Shown in pieces: positions 44,184 to 53,350 of a stretch of DNA of 64,000 nucleotides. The stretch's first letter is position 1; every line of letters begins with the position of its first letter. The notes beneath the pieces are model-generated. The model ran no database searches. It was not told the origin of the DNA and saw nothing but the letters and a program-made list of their open reading frames with translations. The translations under genes and the position numbers were made by a program. Source of the DNA: Methanoregula formicica SMSP (GTDB lineage: Archaea > Halobacteriota > Methanomicrobia > Methanomicrobiales > Methanospirillaceae); NCBI RefSeq assembly GCF_000327485.1, contig NC_019943.1:1-64000 (forward strand), read 5' to 3'.

Positions 44184-44726
44184 TTATTCTATTGTATTTA
44201 ACTGACCTATTTCTTCAGGTGTGGCAATGATTTTAATACGTCTCTTGTTCTTATATTCTTCAAAATATTTTTTGACGAGACTAATATTTTCTTTTTCTGC
44301 ATTTTCAACAGCTGTTGCACACCCATAGTTATCTACATCGGAATGAGGATCTTCGTAAAGAATATTACCATTGATTATACAGAAGTGTTTTTCGGGCCGT
44401 TCTTCTGCGACCATTAGTGTAAGTTTATCCGGATAATCTATCTTCAATTGCTTTAATTTCTCTTTTGTGGCCACATTTCGTAATTTGGGGCCAGTGATTA
44501 TTTCAACACTATATCCATTATAAATGGCTTCTTGAATATTCTGAACTAACGAACACTCACCCACAATAAAAATTATTTTTTTATCACGTTTGCTTTTAGG
44601 AGTGTCAACAATCCATGAGCGTCGCAATAGCCGCGGTAAACTTACACCATGCTTGTTATGATGTTCCACTCGGTATATATTGCCTAATTTGGCATATGGT
44701 GAAAACAAAGATATAAGACCGGGCAT
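44184..44726 (-). CDS. Island protein with a PLD-like C-terminal motif
   Basis: 180 residues, AT-rich. It may begin with a short hydrophobic stretch. A Rossmann-like segment follows (KKIIFIVGECSLVQNIQEAI, YSVEIITGPKL), then EERPEKHFCIINGNILYEDPH near 108-128. The RPxxHF motif followed by a beta hairpin is reminiscent of the phospholipase-D-like fold in nuclease-type proteins, but the full HxKxxxxD signature is absent. Possibly a sensor or effector working with the membrane protein downstream (inference). Confidence 0.6.
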   Translation of the reverse strand: MPGLISLFSPYAKLGNIYRVEHHNKHGVSLPRLLRRSWIVDTPKSKRDKKIIFIVGECSLVQNIQEAIYNGYSVEIITGPKLRNVATKEKLKQLKIDYPDKLTLMVAEERPEKHFCIINGNILYEDPHSDVDNYGCATAVENAEKENISLVKKYFEEYKNKRRIKIIATPEEIGQLNTIE

Positions 44727-45391
44727 TCCTCATCTCATCATTTTTGGCGAGCTCAATATGGCGGGTTCAATATGTTTGCATTTCAAAGATTTAAATATGA
44801 CTTTTTAGTTTGCTGAGTGTTGATTTAAACAATAACCACTCTGTAGCAATGATATATAAATATTTTTAAAAAATTATCGGATTCGCCTTAGAATTCCAAT
44901 TAATTGGAAAATACACTCACGGATTTATTTTATTTTTGATTCTCTCACTTAAATAAAGAGGAAAATACCGATTTGCGCAATATATGTCTATCCTTCTATC
45001 ACCAACCACTATCTATGAGTGACATGTGAATTTAGAAACCTTCGTGCAACACCAATCGTTTGAGCAGTGGATCAACCGCTACCGCAATAGAACCATTTTT
45101 GAAAAATTTTTATGCGATAAAACATTTTCAGAGATCTGATTTCCCCTTCTGCTGCAACCATTCATCCATGTCAAAAATATAAAGTATTATTATATAATAA
45201 ATTGGCGATGGAAATTTCCCGAGAAATCTTTTAAATTTTCGGAACAAGCGCAAATTCACGCCATTATATCCAGAACACAACAGAGGCAAAGAGCCATCAT
45301 CATAGGAGCCACCATCAATGGACAATAACAATACCTCAACATCTACTAGCCCGACCATTAATAAAAAACACAAACCGCAGAGGCCTTAGCC
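44727..45391. other. AT-rich island stretch with short ORFs
   Basis: 665 nt, very AT-rich, no substantial gene. Two short frames stand out. The first is 45026-45139 (+), 37 codons from GTG, product with FEQWINRYRNRTIFEKFLC, protein-like and possibly the start of a lost transposase or similar. The second is 45318-45389 (+), 23 codons (Ser/Thr/Asn-rich, then KKHKPQRP) with AGGAG 9 nt before its ATG, ending 2 nt before the gene at 45392. TATA-like sequences are near 44850 and 44980. Confidence 0.4.
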
Positions 45392-45871
45392 ATGAAACGC
45401 GGCCGCCCATCAACAATCGGCATCGACAACGCCATCCCCATCGCAAAGAAACGCGGCTGCATGATGAGAGTAACGTACTCTTCCGACAGCGTCTGCGATT
45501 TTTTTATCCGGCCCGTAACGCACGTGGCTTTTATCCGGCTTATTCGCATTGAAAAGATCGTGGCGCCGGTCAACGAGATCGAGCACGAGTACCGCTAGAT
45601 CATTGCCGAGCTCCGGTTATTCCCGCAATCGCTGCAGATCCAGAAAGAACTCTGGGTCTACAACAAGTACGGAACGTATCGTTTCTTCCGGCTGACCGAT
45701 GATGGCCTGGAAGAAATCCCGCAGAGCGGGGAGCTGGCCAAGAACAAAAAACCGGAACCTAATGCCAGGACAGATGGGTGGAACAATCCGGATACGAAAC
45801 CGCTACCGGGAAGGTCAACAAGGAGACCCTTGGGAAGCCTCCGTCGTAGACTATGGTCTGTCCCTGGATGA
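45392..45871 (+). pseudogene. AT-hook-like protein gene interrupted by an in-frame TAG
   Basis: The frame opens MKRGRPSTIG, an AT-hook-like KRGRP, and runs 68 codons to TAG at 45596-45598 after EIEHEYR. The same frame then continues with convincing protein (IIAELRLFPQSLQIQKELW, YGTYRFFRLTDDGLEEIP) before degrading into the repeat region; the next stop is TGA at 45869. A single change such as CAG or GAG to TAG would explain it. Family not recognised; DNA binding is inferred from the AT-hook only. Confidence 0.6.
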
Positions 45872-46580
45872 GGGATCCTCCTCGGATACCAGACAGAGGG
45901 TTATCTGTCGAAGAATTCCCATTGGGGAATTCTTCTCCTGCTTCAGGTCTTATGACCTGTCGCACGTCGGAGAATTCTGACCCGACAAGACCCTTTAGGA
46001 CTAAGTACCCCAAAAAGCAGGACTAAATCGCGAAAATACAGAACTAAGTCCCTCATTTTTCCCGTTTTTACGTCGTAAAAAAAGAGACGCAAATAGCGCT
46101 AAGACAGCCGCGAAAGTCAGGTCCGGACAGGCTGAGGGATGTCGTTTTGGAGAGAATGGGGTGTCCGGATCGAGTCTGCCGACGAGGGAGTTGCCCTCCC
46201 TTGTGCCTCCGACTAGTTCGAAAACCAGGAGGATGAGAAGAACTCGCAAGAGTTCTTCGAAGCAGAGAGTCGAAGAGCCTTCGGCTCAGGTGAAGGTTGT
46301 TGACCTTCTCCTGCCGCGAGTCAGAACACTCGCGGCATTCTCCTGCTTCGGGTCTGATGACCCTCATCACCCCCAAGAGCGTCAAACCTCCGGAAGATCT
46401 TCAGAAAGTTTCCCTTAACGATTGATCGGATTTTTTTTCACGATCCTAATCGCAAAAATTTTTCAAAATTTTTTTAATTTTTCTGATTTAGAGAAGTTGA
46501 AAAAAATTTCTGACATCCGGATCAAATCATCAATCCTCATCGCCCGGCAAACAAAACAATCACGCAAAGGAGTCTCCCCC
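45872..46580. repeat. Hairpin-rich repeat region
   Basis: At least seven near-perfect hairpins. 45910-45935: 11-bp stem, ATTG loop. 45944-45959: CAGGTC/GACCTG. 46237-46258: 9-bp stem, GCAA tetraloop. 46275-46287: GAGCC/GGCTC. 46292-46308: GAAGGT/ACCTTC. 46312-46337: 10-bp stem, 6-nt loop. 46350-46363: GGGTC/GACCC. A 25-nt segment at 45933-45957 recurs at 46338-46362 with two differences, both within or beside the hairpin loops. Short frames here read as shadows of the repeats. The end (46420-46560) is T/A-rich with no gene. Confidence 0.65.
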
Positions 46581-46991
46581 ATGTCCTTCCCCCTCACCTC
46601 AATCTGGCGCTGCCGTCTGGTCGGCGCCTTCCTGACCTGGCTCGTCCCGTTTGTCTGCGCCATCCCGTTCTACGGGCCGAGCGGCCTGCTGATTGATCCG
46701 CAGCTCTTCAAGTCGATCATGATCGTGGTCGGATCGATCACGGCCGCGATCCTGATCGTCTGGTGCTTCCGGCCGGTCGAGAGTAATTTTACGCACGAAG
46801 CGATCGTGACCGGCATTGTCTGGCTGCTTGCGAACTGGGTGCTCGACCTCATCGTGCTTGTCGGACTGCTGGGAATGGCGCTGCCGGATTATGCCGGGCA
46901 GATTGGGCTGCGGTATCTCGTGATTCCGGCGATGGTGATCGCGGCCGGGGTCGTGGCAGATGAGGCATCGGCGGGGAAAGTCCCGCAATAA
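46581..46991 (+). CDS. Four-helix membrane protein
   Basis: 136 residues with four hydrophobic helices (about 12-30, 45-65, 78-98 and 112-128) and short loops. ATG 46581 is preceded by AAAGGAG at 8 nt, which decides the start; the longer frame upstream is AT-rich shadow. Normal GC content returns here, so this gene marks the end of the island. Family not assigned. Confidence 0.75.
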   Translation: MSFPLTSIWRCRLVGAFLTWLVPFVCAIPFYGPSGLLIDPQLFKSIMIVVGSITAAILIVWCFRPVESNFTHEAIVTGIVWLLANWVLDLIVLVGLLGMALPDYAGQIGLRYLVIPAMVIAAGVVADEASAGKVPQ

Positions 46992-47005
46992 TTTTCCCGG
47001 TGACT

Positions 47006-47530
47006 TCAAATCTCTTTCTGGTACATCACGACATCGAGGACCTTCCCGAACTTTTCACCGATATTCTTCAGGTGTGCACACTTCGAGAAGCCGGCTTTCT
47101 CCATCAGCCGGATGCTTGCCTGGTTCTCCCCGCAGATGGTTCCGACCAGTACATGAATGCCGGCCTCTTTTGCAGCTGCTTCAAGATGGTCGAGGGCAGA
47201 AAGACCGATCCCCTTGCCGGTGAATCCCGGTTTCAGGTAGATGCTCAGTTCGGCCGACCGGTCGTATGCCTGCCGCTTTTTGTACTGCGTAAGAAAACAA
47301 TACCCGATCATCTCGCCTTTTTCCGTAATCAGGAATGCGGGATATTTTAGGTGCGAGAGGAAAAGAAATTCTTCCAGATCGGTTCTGGACAGTTTCTCGC
47401 TGTGAAAGGTCGCGGTCGAATTCAGGATATAGTGGTTATAAATCTCAAGGATTGCATCCATATCGGTGTCCTTGACCGGGAAAAATTCCACCACCAGGGA
47501 ACTCTTCTCTTGTTTCTCGTATGAATGCAT
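47006..47530 (-). CDS. GNAT acetyltransferase (phosphinothricin-type)
   Basis: 174 residues. FFPVKDTDMDAILEIYNHYILNS-like opening, the acetyl-CoA loop GFTGKGIGLSAL and the C-terminal NQASIRLMEKAGF are those of the PAT/MnaT subgroup, which acetylates small amines or methionine analogues. Cytosolic. Substrate not predictable. Convergent with the membrane protein. Confidence 0.85.
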   Translation of the reverse strand: MHSYEKQEKSSLVVEFFPVKDTDMDAILEIYNHYILNSTATFHSEKLSRTDLEEFLFLSHLKYPAFLITEKGEMIGYCFLTQYKKRQAYDRSAELSIYLKPGFTGKGIGLSALDHLEAAAKEAGIHVLVGTICGENQASIRLMEKAGFSKCAHLKNIGEKFGKVLDVVMYQKEI

Positions 47531-47603
47531 TGCGATCCAGCGGAGGGTGTAATCGTGCTGTGTCCAATCCGAACGGAGAAAAAATTTTAGGTTGATGAGG
47601 TTG

Positions 47604-48698
47604 TTACGTTATCTCCATCTCCCCGAGCCACGCCCCCGGTTCCTTCACGACTTCCCCAACAACCTTCGCCCCTTTTACCATCTTCGTGATGCACGCAACG
47701 CTCTTCTCCGGCACCACGTACGCATAGCCCATGCCCATATTGAAGGTCCGGTACATCTCCTCGTCCGCAATATCACCCTTCTTCTGGATCCAGTCGAAGA
47801 CCTCGGGAGGCTTGATCGGGTTGTCGAAGACGAAGCCGTATTTCGAAAGCCGCTTGAAGTTCAGGAGGCCGCCACCGGTCACGTGACACATCCCGTGCAC
47901 GGTGCACTTCGCGGTCACCTTCAGCACTTCGCTGTAGATCCGGGTCGGGGTGAGGAGCTCGGCTCCGAGCGTCTTTTTGTTCTTCAGCTTCTCATCGTAG
48001 CTCCCGTACTTTTCAACAACGCGGCGGGAGAGCGAGAGGCCGTTGCTGTGGATGCCGGTCGAGGGAACGCCAACAATCTTGTTTCCGGGCCGGATCTTCT
48101 CGCCCGTGATGATCTTCTTCTTGTCCTGGACGCCGAGGCAGGCACCGGCAAGGTCGAGGCCGTGGACAAGCCCGCGGAGCGACGCAGTCTCTCCACCTAC
48201 GATATCGATGTTCGCCTGCTTTGCGCCCTCATTCAAACCCTTCCCGATCTGGGCCATCTTCTCCATCGAGAGCTTGTCGGTCGCGATGTAGTCCACGAAC
48301 GAGACCGGCTCCATGTTCATCACGTAGAGATCGTTCACGTTCATCGCGATGCAGTCGATACCGACTGTTGTCCAGTCCTCCTGCTGGTCGGCGACAAGCA
48401 TCTTGGTGCCCACGCCATCCGTTGTCAGGGCCAGGGCGAGCGGGCCGAAGTCGATGAGGCCGGCGAAGTGGCCGACAGCCCCCATCATCGTGTATTTACC
48501 CTTCCGCCGGTACTTCAGGTTTTTAATGAGGGCTTTGATCGCTGTTGCCTCGAGATCGATGTCCACACCGGCCTGTGCATAGGCACTCTTTGCCGGAACG
48601 GATTTCGCCGGCGTTTTCTTCGCGGCCGGTTTTTTTCCTGTCATCTTCTTAACGGTTATCTTCTTTGCCGCAGGCTTCTTTATCACAGTCTTACTCAT
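47604..48698 (-). CDS. purM: Phosphoribosylformylglycinamidine cyclo-ligase with a Lys/Ala tail
   Basis: AIR synthetase, fifth step of purine synthesis. The catalytic protein begins near SAYAQAGVDIDL and has TTDGVGTKM, CIAMNVNDLYVMN, VGGETASLRG, GIHSNGLSLSR and HVTGGGLLNF. About 40 extra residues precede it, made of repeats like KKPAAKK and KKTPAKS, resembling histone H1 tails; normal PurM lacks this. ATG 48698 overlaps the lysC stop by 8 nt, so the tail is translated with the gene. It may bind nucleic acid or partners (inference). Confidence 0.93.
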   Translation of the reverse strand: MSKTVIKKPAAKKITVKKMTGKKPAAKKTPAKSVPAKSAYAQAGVDIDLEATAIKALIKNLKYRRKGKYTMMGAVGHFAGLIDFGPLALALTTDGVGTKMLVADQQEDWTTVGIDCIAMNVNDLYVMNMEPVSFVDYIATDKLSMEKMAQIGKGLNEGAKQANIDIVGGETASLRGLVHGLDLAGACLGVQDKKKIITGEKIRPGNKIVGVPSTGIHSNGLSLSRRVVEKYGSYDEKLKNKKTLGAELLTPTRIYSEVLKVTAKCTVHGMCHVTGGGLLNFKRLSKYGFVFDNPIKPPEVFDWIQKKGDIADEEMYRTFNMGMGYAYVVPEKSVACITKMVKGAKVVGEVVKEPGAWLGEMEIT

Positions 48699-50091
48699 CG
48701 CTCGCCTCCGAGAGCCGGAACTCATCATGGAGCACCCGGACCGCCCGGGGGCCGTCGCTCTGGCTCACAACAAAGGAGATGTTCGCCTCGCTCGACCCCT
48801 GCGAGATCATCATCACGTTGACACCTGCCTTGCCAAGGGCCGTGAAGATCCTGCCGCCGGTTCCAGGCGCCCCAGCCATGCCTGCCCCGACAACGGCCAC
48901 CGCACAGACATCGTGATTGTGGGAGACCTGCCGTACCACCCCTTCCTTTGCCAGCTCTGAAAGGGCCTTCACGGCTGCAGAGACATGCGTCTCGTCCACG
49001 ATGAGCGAGATGTTCGCCTCGCTCGATCCCTGCGAGATCATCATCACGTTCACCTCGTTGTCGGCAAGGATGGAAAAGATCGCCTTCGCAACACCGGGCC
49101 GCCCAATCATCTGGGCGCCGCAGATGTTGATGGCGGCAACCTTCTCGATATACGTCAGGGCCTTCACTACGCGGTGGTCCCGCTTGCCGGTCCGGACAAT
49201 GACCGTGCCGGCGTGGGATGGGTTGAAGGTGTTCTTAACCCGCACGAGAATGCCCTTCCGCATCGCCGGCTCGATCGAGCGGGGGTGCATGACCTTTGCG
49301 CCGAAGTACGAGAGCTCCATGACCTCGAGGTACGAGAGCGAGGGCATGACCCGGGCATCGTTGATCACGCGGGGGTCGCAGGTCATGATCCCGTCTACAT
49401 CGGTCCAGATCCAGATCTCATCCGCATCAATGCCGGCACCGACAATCGATGCGGAATAGTCCGAGCCGCTCCGGCCGAGCGTGGTCAGGATCCCTTCCCG
49501 GGTGCAGCCCATGAAGCCCATGATCACCGGGATCTCCTTCCCGAGCAGCGGGCCGATCCGGCGCTTGATCCGCTCGTCGCTCTCCGGGAGGGAGGTGGAC
49601 TCGCCATGCTGGGGTGTGGTGAGGATGCCGGCCTCGCAGCCGTCCATCACCGAGGAGGGGATGCCCCGCTGTTTTATTGCAGCGGAGAGGATGGGGGCGA
49701 GGAGCCGTTCGCCGAACGAGATGATGTAGTCCTTCGAGCGGGGAGTGAGTTCCCGCAGGTTGTAGATCGCATTCAGGATATTCTCGAGCCGGATGAGGTT
49801 CTCCTCCATCGCAGCCCCGACCTCCGCGACATGGTCGGGTGCTGCACCCTCGAGCGTTGTGATATGGCGCTTTGACAGCGACTGGATCAGCGGGGCAATA
49901 GCGCTGTTGTCCTTTGCCGTCGGGAGGGCGGTTGCGACCTCGATGAGCTGGTCGGTCACGCCACGCTGGGCCGATACGACCACGGCAAGTTCGTCTCCCG
50001 CTTTGTGGTGTTTTGCTAAAATATCGACAACCTCTCCGATGCATTGTGCATCGGCAACGGATGTCCCGCCGAATTTCATTAAGAGTTTCAT
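48691..50091 (-). CDS. lysC: Aspartate kinase
   Basis: Phosphorylates aspartate, entry to lysine, threonine and methionine synthesis. 466 residues from ATG 50091: MKFGGTSVAD, SFGERLLAP, GRSGSDYSA and an aspartate-binding DVDGIMTCDPR. Two ACT domains follow, each with the near-identical run MMISQGSSEANIS, the allosteric part. ATG 50112 is in frame 7 codons upstream but lies too close to a TATA-like AAATAAATA. Overlaps purM. Confidence 0.95.
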   Translation of the reverse strand: MKLLMKFGGTSVADAQCIGEVVDILAKHHKAGDELAVVVSAQRGVTDQLIEVATALPTAKDNSAIAPLIQSLSKRHITTLEGAAPDHVAEVGAAMEENLIRLENILNAIYNLRELTPRSKDYIISFGERLLAPILSAAIKQRGIPSSVMDGCEAGILTTPQHGESTSLPESDERIKRRIGPLLGKEIPVIMGFMGCTREGILTTLGRSGSDYSASIVGAGIDADEIWIWTDVDGIMTCDPRVINDARVMPSLSYLEVMELSYFGAKVMHPRSIEPAMRKGILVRVKNTFNPSHAGTVIVRTGKRDHRVVKALTYIEKVAAINICGAQMIGRPGVAKAIFSILADNEVNVMMISQGSSEANISLIVDETHVSAAVKALSELAKEGVVRQVSHNHDVCAVAVVGAGMAGAPGTGGRIFTALGKAGVNVMMISQGSSEANISFVVSQSDGPRAVRVLHDEFRLSEASDE

Positions 50092-50155
50092 GCTCTTGCT
50101 CACTCGTGCCATTTGCTATTTATTTATCTAACTATACGATCCACTCTGTAATAAG

Positions 50156-51799
50156 ATGCGTGCAGATGAGGTCACAGACTGCCACGTTCTGGTGATTGGC
50201 AGCGGGGGTGCGGGAGTCCGTGCTGCAATCGAGGCATCGCAGTACGGGGAGACGGTGCTCATCTCGAAGACCATCGTGGGCAAGGGAGGGTGCACCACAA
50301 TGGCGGAGGGCGGGTACAACGCGGTGCTCCGGGACGTGGACACCTGCGGGGGCCATTATGAAGACACGATGAAGGGTGGGGCGTTCTTAAACGAACACGG
50401 GCTCGTGGATATTCTCACGAAAGAAGCTCCCCTGAGGATGGGCGACCTCGTGAAGTGGGGAGCGGTCTTCGACTTCACCGAGAACGACGAGGTTGCCCAG
50501 CGGCCGTTCGGGGGCCAGCGGTTCCCCCGGACCTGCTATGCGGGCGACCGGACCGGCCACGAGATGATGATGACGCTCACAGACCGGCTCTTATACGTGA
50601 TGGAGCACGCAAAGAATGTCACGGTCCTGCAGGAGTACACGGTCATCGACCTGTTGAAAGACGGGGATTCGGTCATCGGGGCACTGGCGCTGGACGAGAA
50701 GGGCGACATTGTTGTCATGAAAGCGGACAGCACCATCCTTGCAACGGGCGGCGGGACGCGGGTGTACGACATCTCGACCAATTCGTCGAGCGGCACGGGC
50801 GACGGGTACGCGATGGGGTACCGGGCCGGCGCGGAACTGATCGACATGGAGATGGTCCAGTTCCACCCGACTGGCGCAATCATTCCCTACGATGCCCGGG
50901 GCCGGCTCGTGACCGAGGCGGTCCGGGGCGAGGGAGGGGTCCTGAAGAACGCAAACGGCGAGCGGTTCATGAAGGCCTACGACCCGGCACGGATGGAACT
51001 CTCCACCCGCGACGTGGTGGCCCGTGCCATCGCAACCGAGATCCAGAAAGGCCGGGGCACGAAGAACGGCGGGGTGTACCTCGACGTCACGCACCTCTCC
51101 CGCGAGCAGATTGAGACCCGCCTCCCCGTGATGCTTGAACAATTCCTCAAATTCGGCGTAGACATCCGGACAACCCCGATGGAAGTGGCCCCGACGGCCC
51201 ACCACATCATGGGCGGCCTCCGGATCACGCCCGAGTGCCGGACAACCCTCGCCGGCCTCTTTGCCTGCGGCGAGGTCTCCGGGGGAGTGCACGGCGCCAA
51301 CCGGCTTGGCGGCAATGCCCTTGCCGAGACGCAGGTCTTCGGCAAGCGGGCCGGTGAGGCGGCCGGGAAGGCCCCGGTGCGGAAGAAGAGTGTGGACGAG
51401 CGGCAGGTGGACGCCTGCCGGAAGCGGCTCGATGCATTTCTCTCGGGCAGCACGAACCCGGTGCAGGTCCGGACAAAGCTCCAGCTCGCGATGTGGGAAG
51501 GGGCCGGGATCTTCCGGACCGCGATCACGCTCGAAGAGACGCTGCACACGATCCGTCACCTCCAGACCATGAACCTGAAGGCTGCGTCGGCCAGGAACCT
51601 TGCCGAGTGCTGCATTGTCCAGAACATGTGCCTGACCGCTTCGCTCATCTGCCGGTCCGCCCTGCTCCGCACGGAATCTCGCGGGGCCCATGTCCGGACC
51701 GATGTCGCGGCAACCCATGACGCAGAACACTCGCCGTTCGGCCACACGTTCGTCTCGGTCACCCGCGAAGGAATCGAGACCCACGAGGTGAAAACATGA
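50156..51799 (+). CDS. tfrA: CoM/CoB thiol:fumarate reductase subunit A
   Basis: Flavoprotein subunit of the enzyme that reduces fumarate with CoM-SH and CoB-SH, giving succinate and the heterodisulfide, which feeds the incomplete reductive citrate route of methanogens. 547 residues: FAD site VLVIGSGGAGVRAAIEA, GEVSGGVHGANRLGGNALAE, and fumarate-site HPTGA and TRDVVARAI. A helical C-terminus ends the chain. Overlaps tfrB by 4 nt. Confidence 0.94.
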   Translation: MRADEVTDCHVLVIGSGGAGVRAAIEASQYGETVLISKTIVGKGGCTTMAEGGYNAVLRDVDTCGGHYEDTMKGGAFLNEHGLVDILTKEAPLRMGDLVKWGAVFDFTENDEVAQRPFGGQRFPRTCYAGDRTGHEMMMTLTDRLLYVMEHAKNVTVLQEYTVIDLLKDGDSVIGALALDEKGDIVVMKADSTILATGGGTRVYDISTNSSSGTGDGYAMGYRAGAELIDMEMVQFHPTGAIIPYDARGRLVTEAVRGEGGVLKNANGERFMKAYDPARMELSTRDVVARAIATEIQKGRGTKNGGVYLDVTHLSREQIETRLPVMLEQFLKFGVDIRTTPMEVAPTAHHIMGGLRITPECRTTLAGLFACGEVSGGVHGANRLGGNALAETQVFGKRAGEAAGKAPVRKKSVDERQVDACRKRLDAFLSGSTNPVQVRTKLQLAMWEGAGIFRTAITLEETLHTIRHLQTMNLKAASARNLAECCIVQNMCLTASLICRSALLRTESRGAHVRTDVAATHDAEHSPFGHTFVSVTREGIETHEVKT

Positions 51800-53250
51800 A
51801 GGAGCTGACGGTCACGGTGCGCCGGTTCGACCCGGAGACGGACAAGGAGCCCCGGTACGTGACCTACCGGGTGAAAGTGAACGACGGCGCACGCGTCCTC
51901 AACGTGCTGCACGCGATTCACGACTCCATCGACCCCACGCTCTCGTACCGCTACTCCTGCGCCTCGGGCCAGTGCGGCTCGTGCGCCGTACGGGTAAACG
52001 GCGAACCGGTGCTTGCCTGCATGGAGGAAGCAAAGGACAACATGAAGGTCGAGCCGCTGAACCTTGATGTGAAGAAGGATCTCGTGACTGACCTCATCCC
52101 CCGGCTCGAACAGATCGCTTCGCTCATCCCGAAGAAAGATGCCGTGATGCCGAAGAAGGCCGACATCGATGCGATGAAGCCCTTGAAAGACTGTATCGAG
52201 TGCCTCTGCTGCGTCTCGGTCTGCCCGGCGGTCGATGTGACAAAATTTATTGGCCCGACCGCCATGCGCCAGCAGATGCGGCTCGTGCTCGATCCCCGTG
52301 ACAGCGGCGACCGTATCTCCGATGCGGTCCGGGACGGGCTCTTCACGTGCACTACCTGCCAGGCCTGCTGGAGAGTCTGCCCGAAGGAGATCCAGACACC
52401 GGCCAAGGCCATCGAGAAACTCCGGGCCCACGCAAACCGGCGCGGGTTCACCCTGCCCCGGCACAAGGAAGTGGCAGCCATGGTGCAGGAGACCGGCAGG
52501 AGCATTCCCCGGACTTCGGAATCGTTCCTGGAGAAGGTGCCCGGTGTTATCGAGCCGGTCGGCCCCGTGAAGGCAACGGTCGGGCTCTTCATCGGCTGTG
52601 TGTACAACCTCCGGCAGCAGCAGTCCGCTCTCGACGCAATGGAAGTGCTGAAGAGAAATGGCATCCGGGTCATCATCCCGAAAGAGCAGGTCTGCTGCGG
52701 CTCGCCACTCATCCGGACCGGGCAGCTCACGTACATCGATGAGCTGAAACGGCGGAACATTGAGACATTCACGTCACGGAAGATCGACACCGTCCTCACT
52801 ATGTGTGCCGGTTGCGGCAGCACGCTCAAGCACGACTACGAGACACCCTTTACGGTCATCGACATCAACGAGCTCCTTACTAAGTACGGCATCGAGGCCC
52901 CGGTAAAACTTCCCATTAAAGCGACCTATCACGACCCCTGCCACCTGATGCGGGGGCAGGGTGTGAAGGACGAACCCCGGCAGCTGATCCGGCAGGTCGT
53001 GGAGCTCGTGGAGATGCCAGCCATCTGCTGCGGTTCCGGTGGCGGCGTAAGGTCCGGGAACCCGGACGAGGCTGCGGCACTCGGGAAGAAGCGGGGCGAG
53101 GAGATCAGAAAGACCGGGGCGGAGATCGTCATCACGTCCTGCCCGTTCTGCGAGTTCCACATTGCCGGCAACACCGACAAGCCGGTCAAAAATATCATGA
53201 CCGTGCTGCTCGAAGGCTACCGTGAGAAAGACAAAAAGGCGAAAAACTAA
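51796..53250 (+). CDS. tfrB: CoM/CoB thiol:fumarate reductase subunit B
   Basis: 484 residues. An N-terminal 2Fe-2S ferredoxin domain has C55, C60, C63 and C75; two 4Fe-4S motifs follow (CIECLCCVSVCP, CTTCQACWRVCP). The second half is the CCG-domain unit seen in heterodisulfide reductase HdrB: CCGSPLIR, CAGCGSTLKHDYE, YHDPCHLMRGQG and CCGSGGG. This half is the thiol/heterodisulfide site, linked by the clusters to the FAD in TfrA. Typical length. Confidence 0.95.
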   Translation: MKELTVTVRRFDPETDKEPRYVTYRVKVNDGARVLNVLHAIHDSIDPTLSYRYSCASGQCGSCAVRVNGEPVLACMEEAKDNMKVEPLNLDVKKDLVTDLIPRLEQIASLIPKKDAVMPKKADIDAMKPLKDCIECLCCVSVCPAVDVTKFIGPTAMRQQMRLVLDPRDSGDRISDAVRDGLFTCTTCQACWRVCPKEIQTPAKAIEKLRAHANRRGFTLPRHKEVAAMVQETGRSIPRTSESFLEKVPGVIEPVGPVKATVGLFIGCVYNLRQQQSALDAMEVLKRNGIRVIIPKEQVCCGSPLIRTGQLTYIDELKRRNIETFTSRKIDTVLTMCAGCGSTLKHDYETPFTVIDINELLTKYGIEAPVKLPIKATYHDPCHLMRGQGVKDEPRQLIRQVVELVEMPAICCGSGGGVRSGNPDEAAALGKKRGEEIRKTGAEIVITSCPFCEFHIAGNTDKPVKNIMTVLLEGYREKDKKAKN

Positions 53251-53350
53251 AGCCGCCATAGCCCTCTTGGCCCGGCTCATCAAAAGTGCTATTCATCGTC
53301 ACTTTTTCCGGTACCAAATGCATAAATTTCCGGCCTGCGTTTTTCAGTAC

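Noticed and set aside
45128-45373. 81-residue minus-strand frame in the island
   Set aside because: Low-complexity composition from AT-rich DNA, no start signal, and opposite two better short frames.
45596-45598. Pyrrolysine at the in-frame TAG codons (also 22713)
   Set aside because: Methanomicrobiales generally lack the pyl system, and ordinary genes in this window end in TAG (1853-1855, 54149-54151). Both interrupted genes show other decay. Kept only as a check in the findings.
45759-46385. Two minus-strand frames that both contain VIRPEAGE
   Set aside because: The shared peptide comes from the duplicated hairpin-linker DNA, not from homologous proteins.
45872-46580. CRISPR array
   Set aside because: Repeats are few, unevenly spaced and differ in sequence; they are hairpins rather than repeat-spacer units, and no cas gene is present.
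47592-48821. 409-residue plus-strand frame opposite purM
   Set aside because: Antisense shadow with no domain; purM motifs are complete.
50591-51784. 397-residue minus-strand frame opposite tfrA
   Set aside because: Shadow frame; rich in R, H and G and without motifs, while tfrA is certain.
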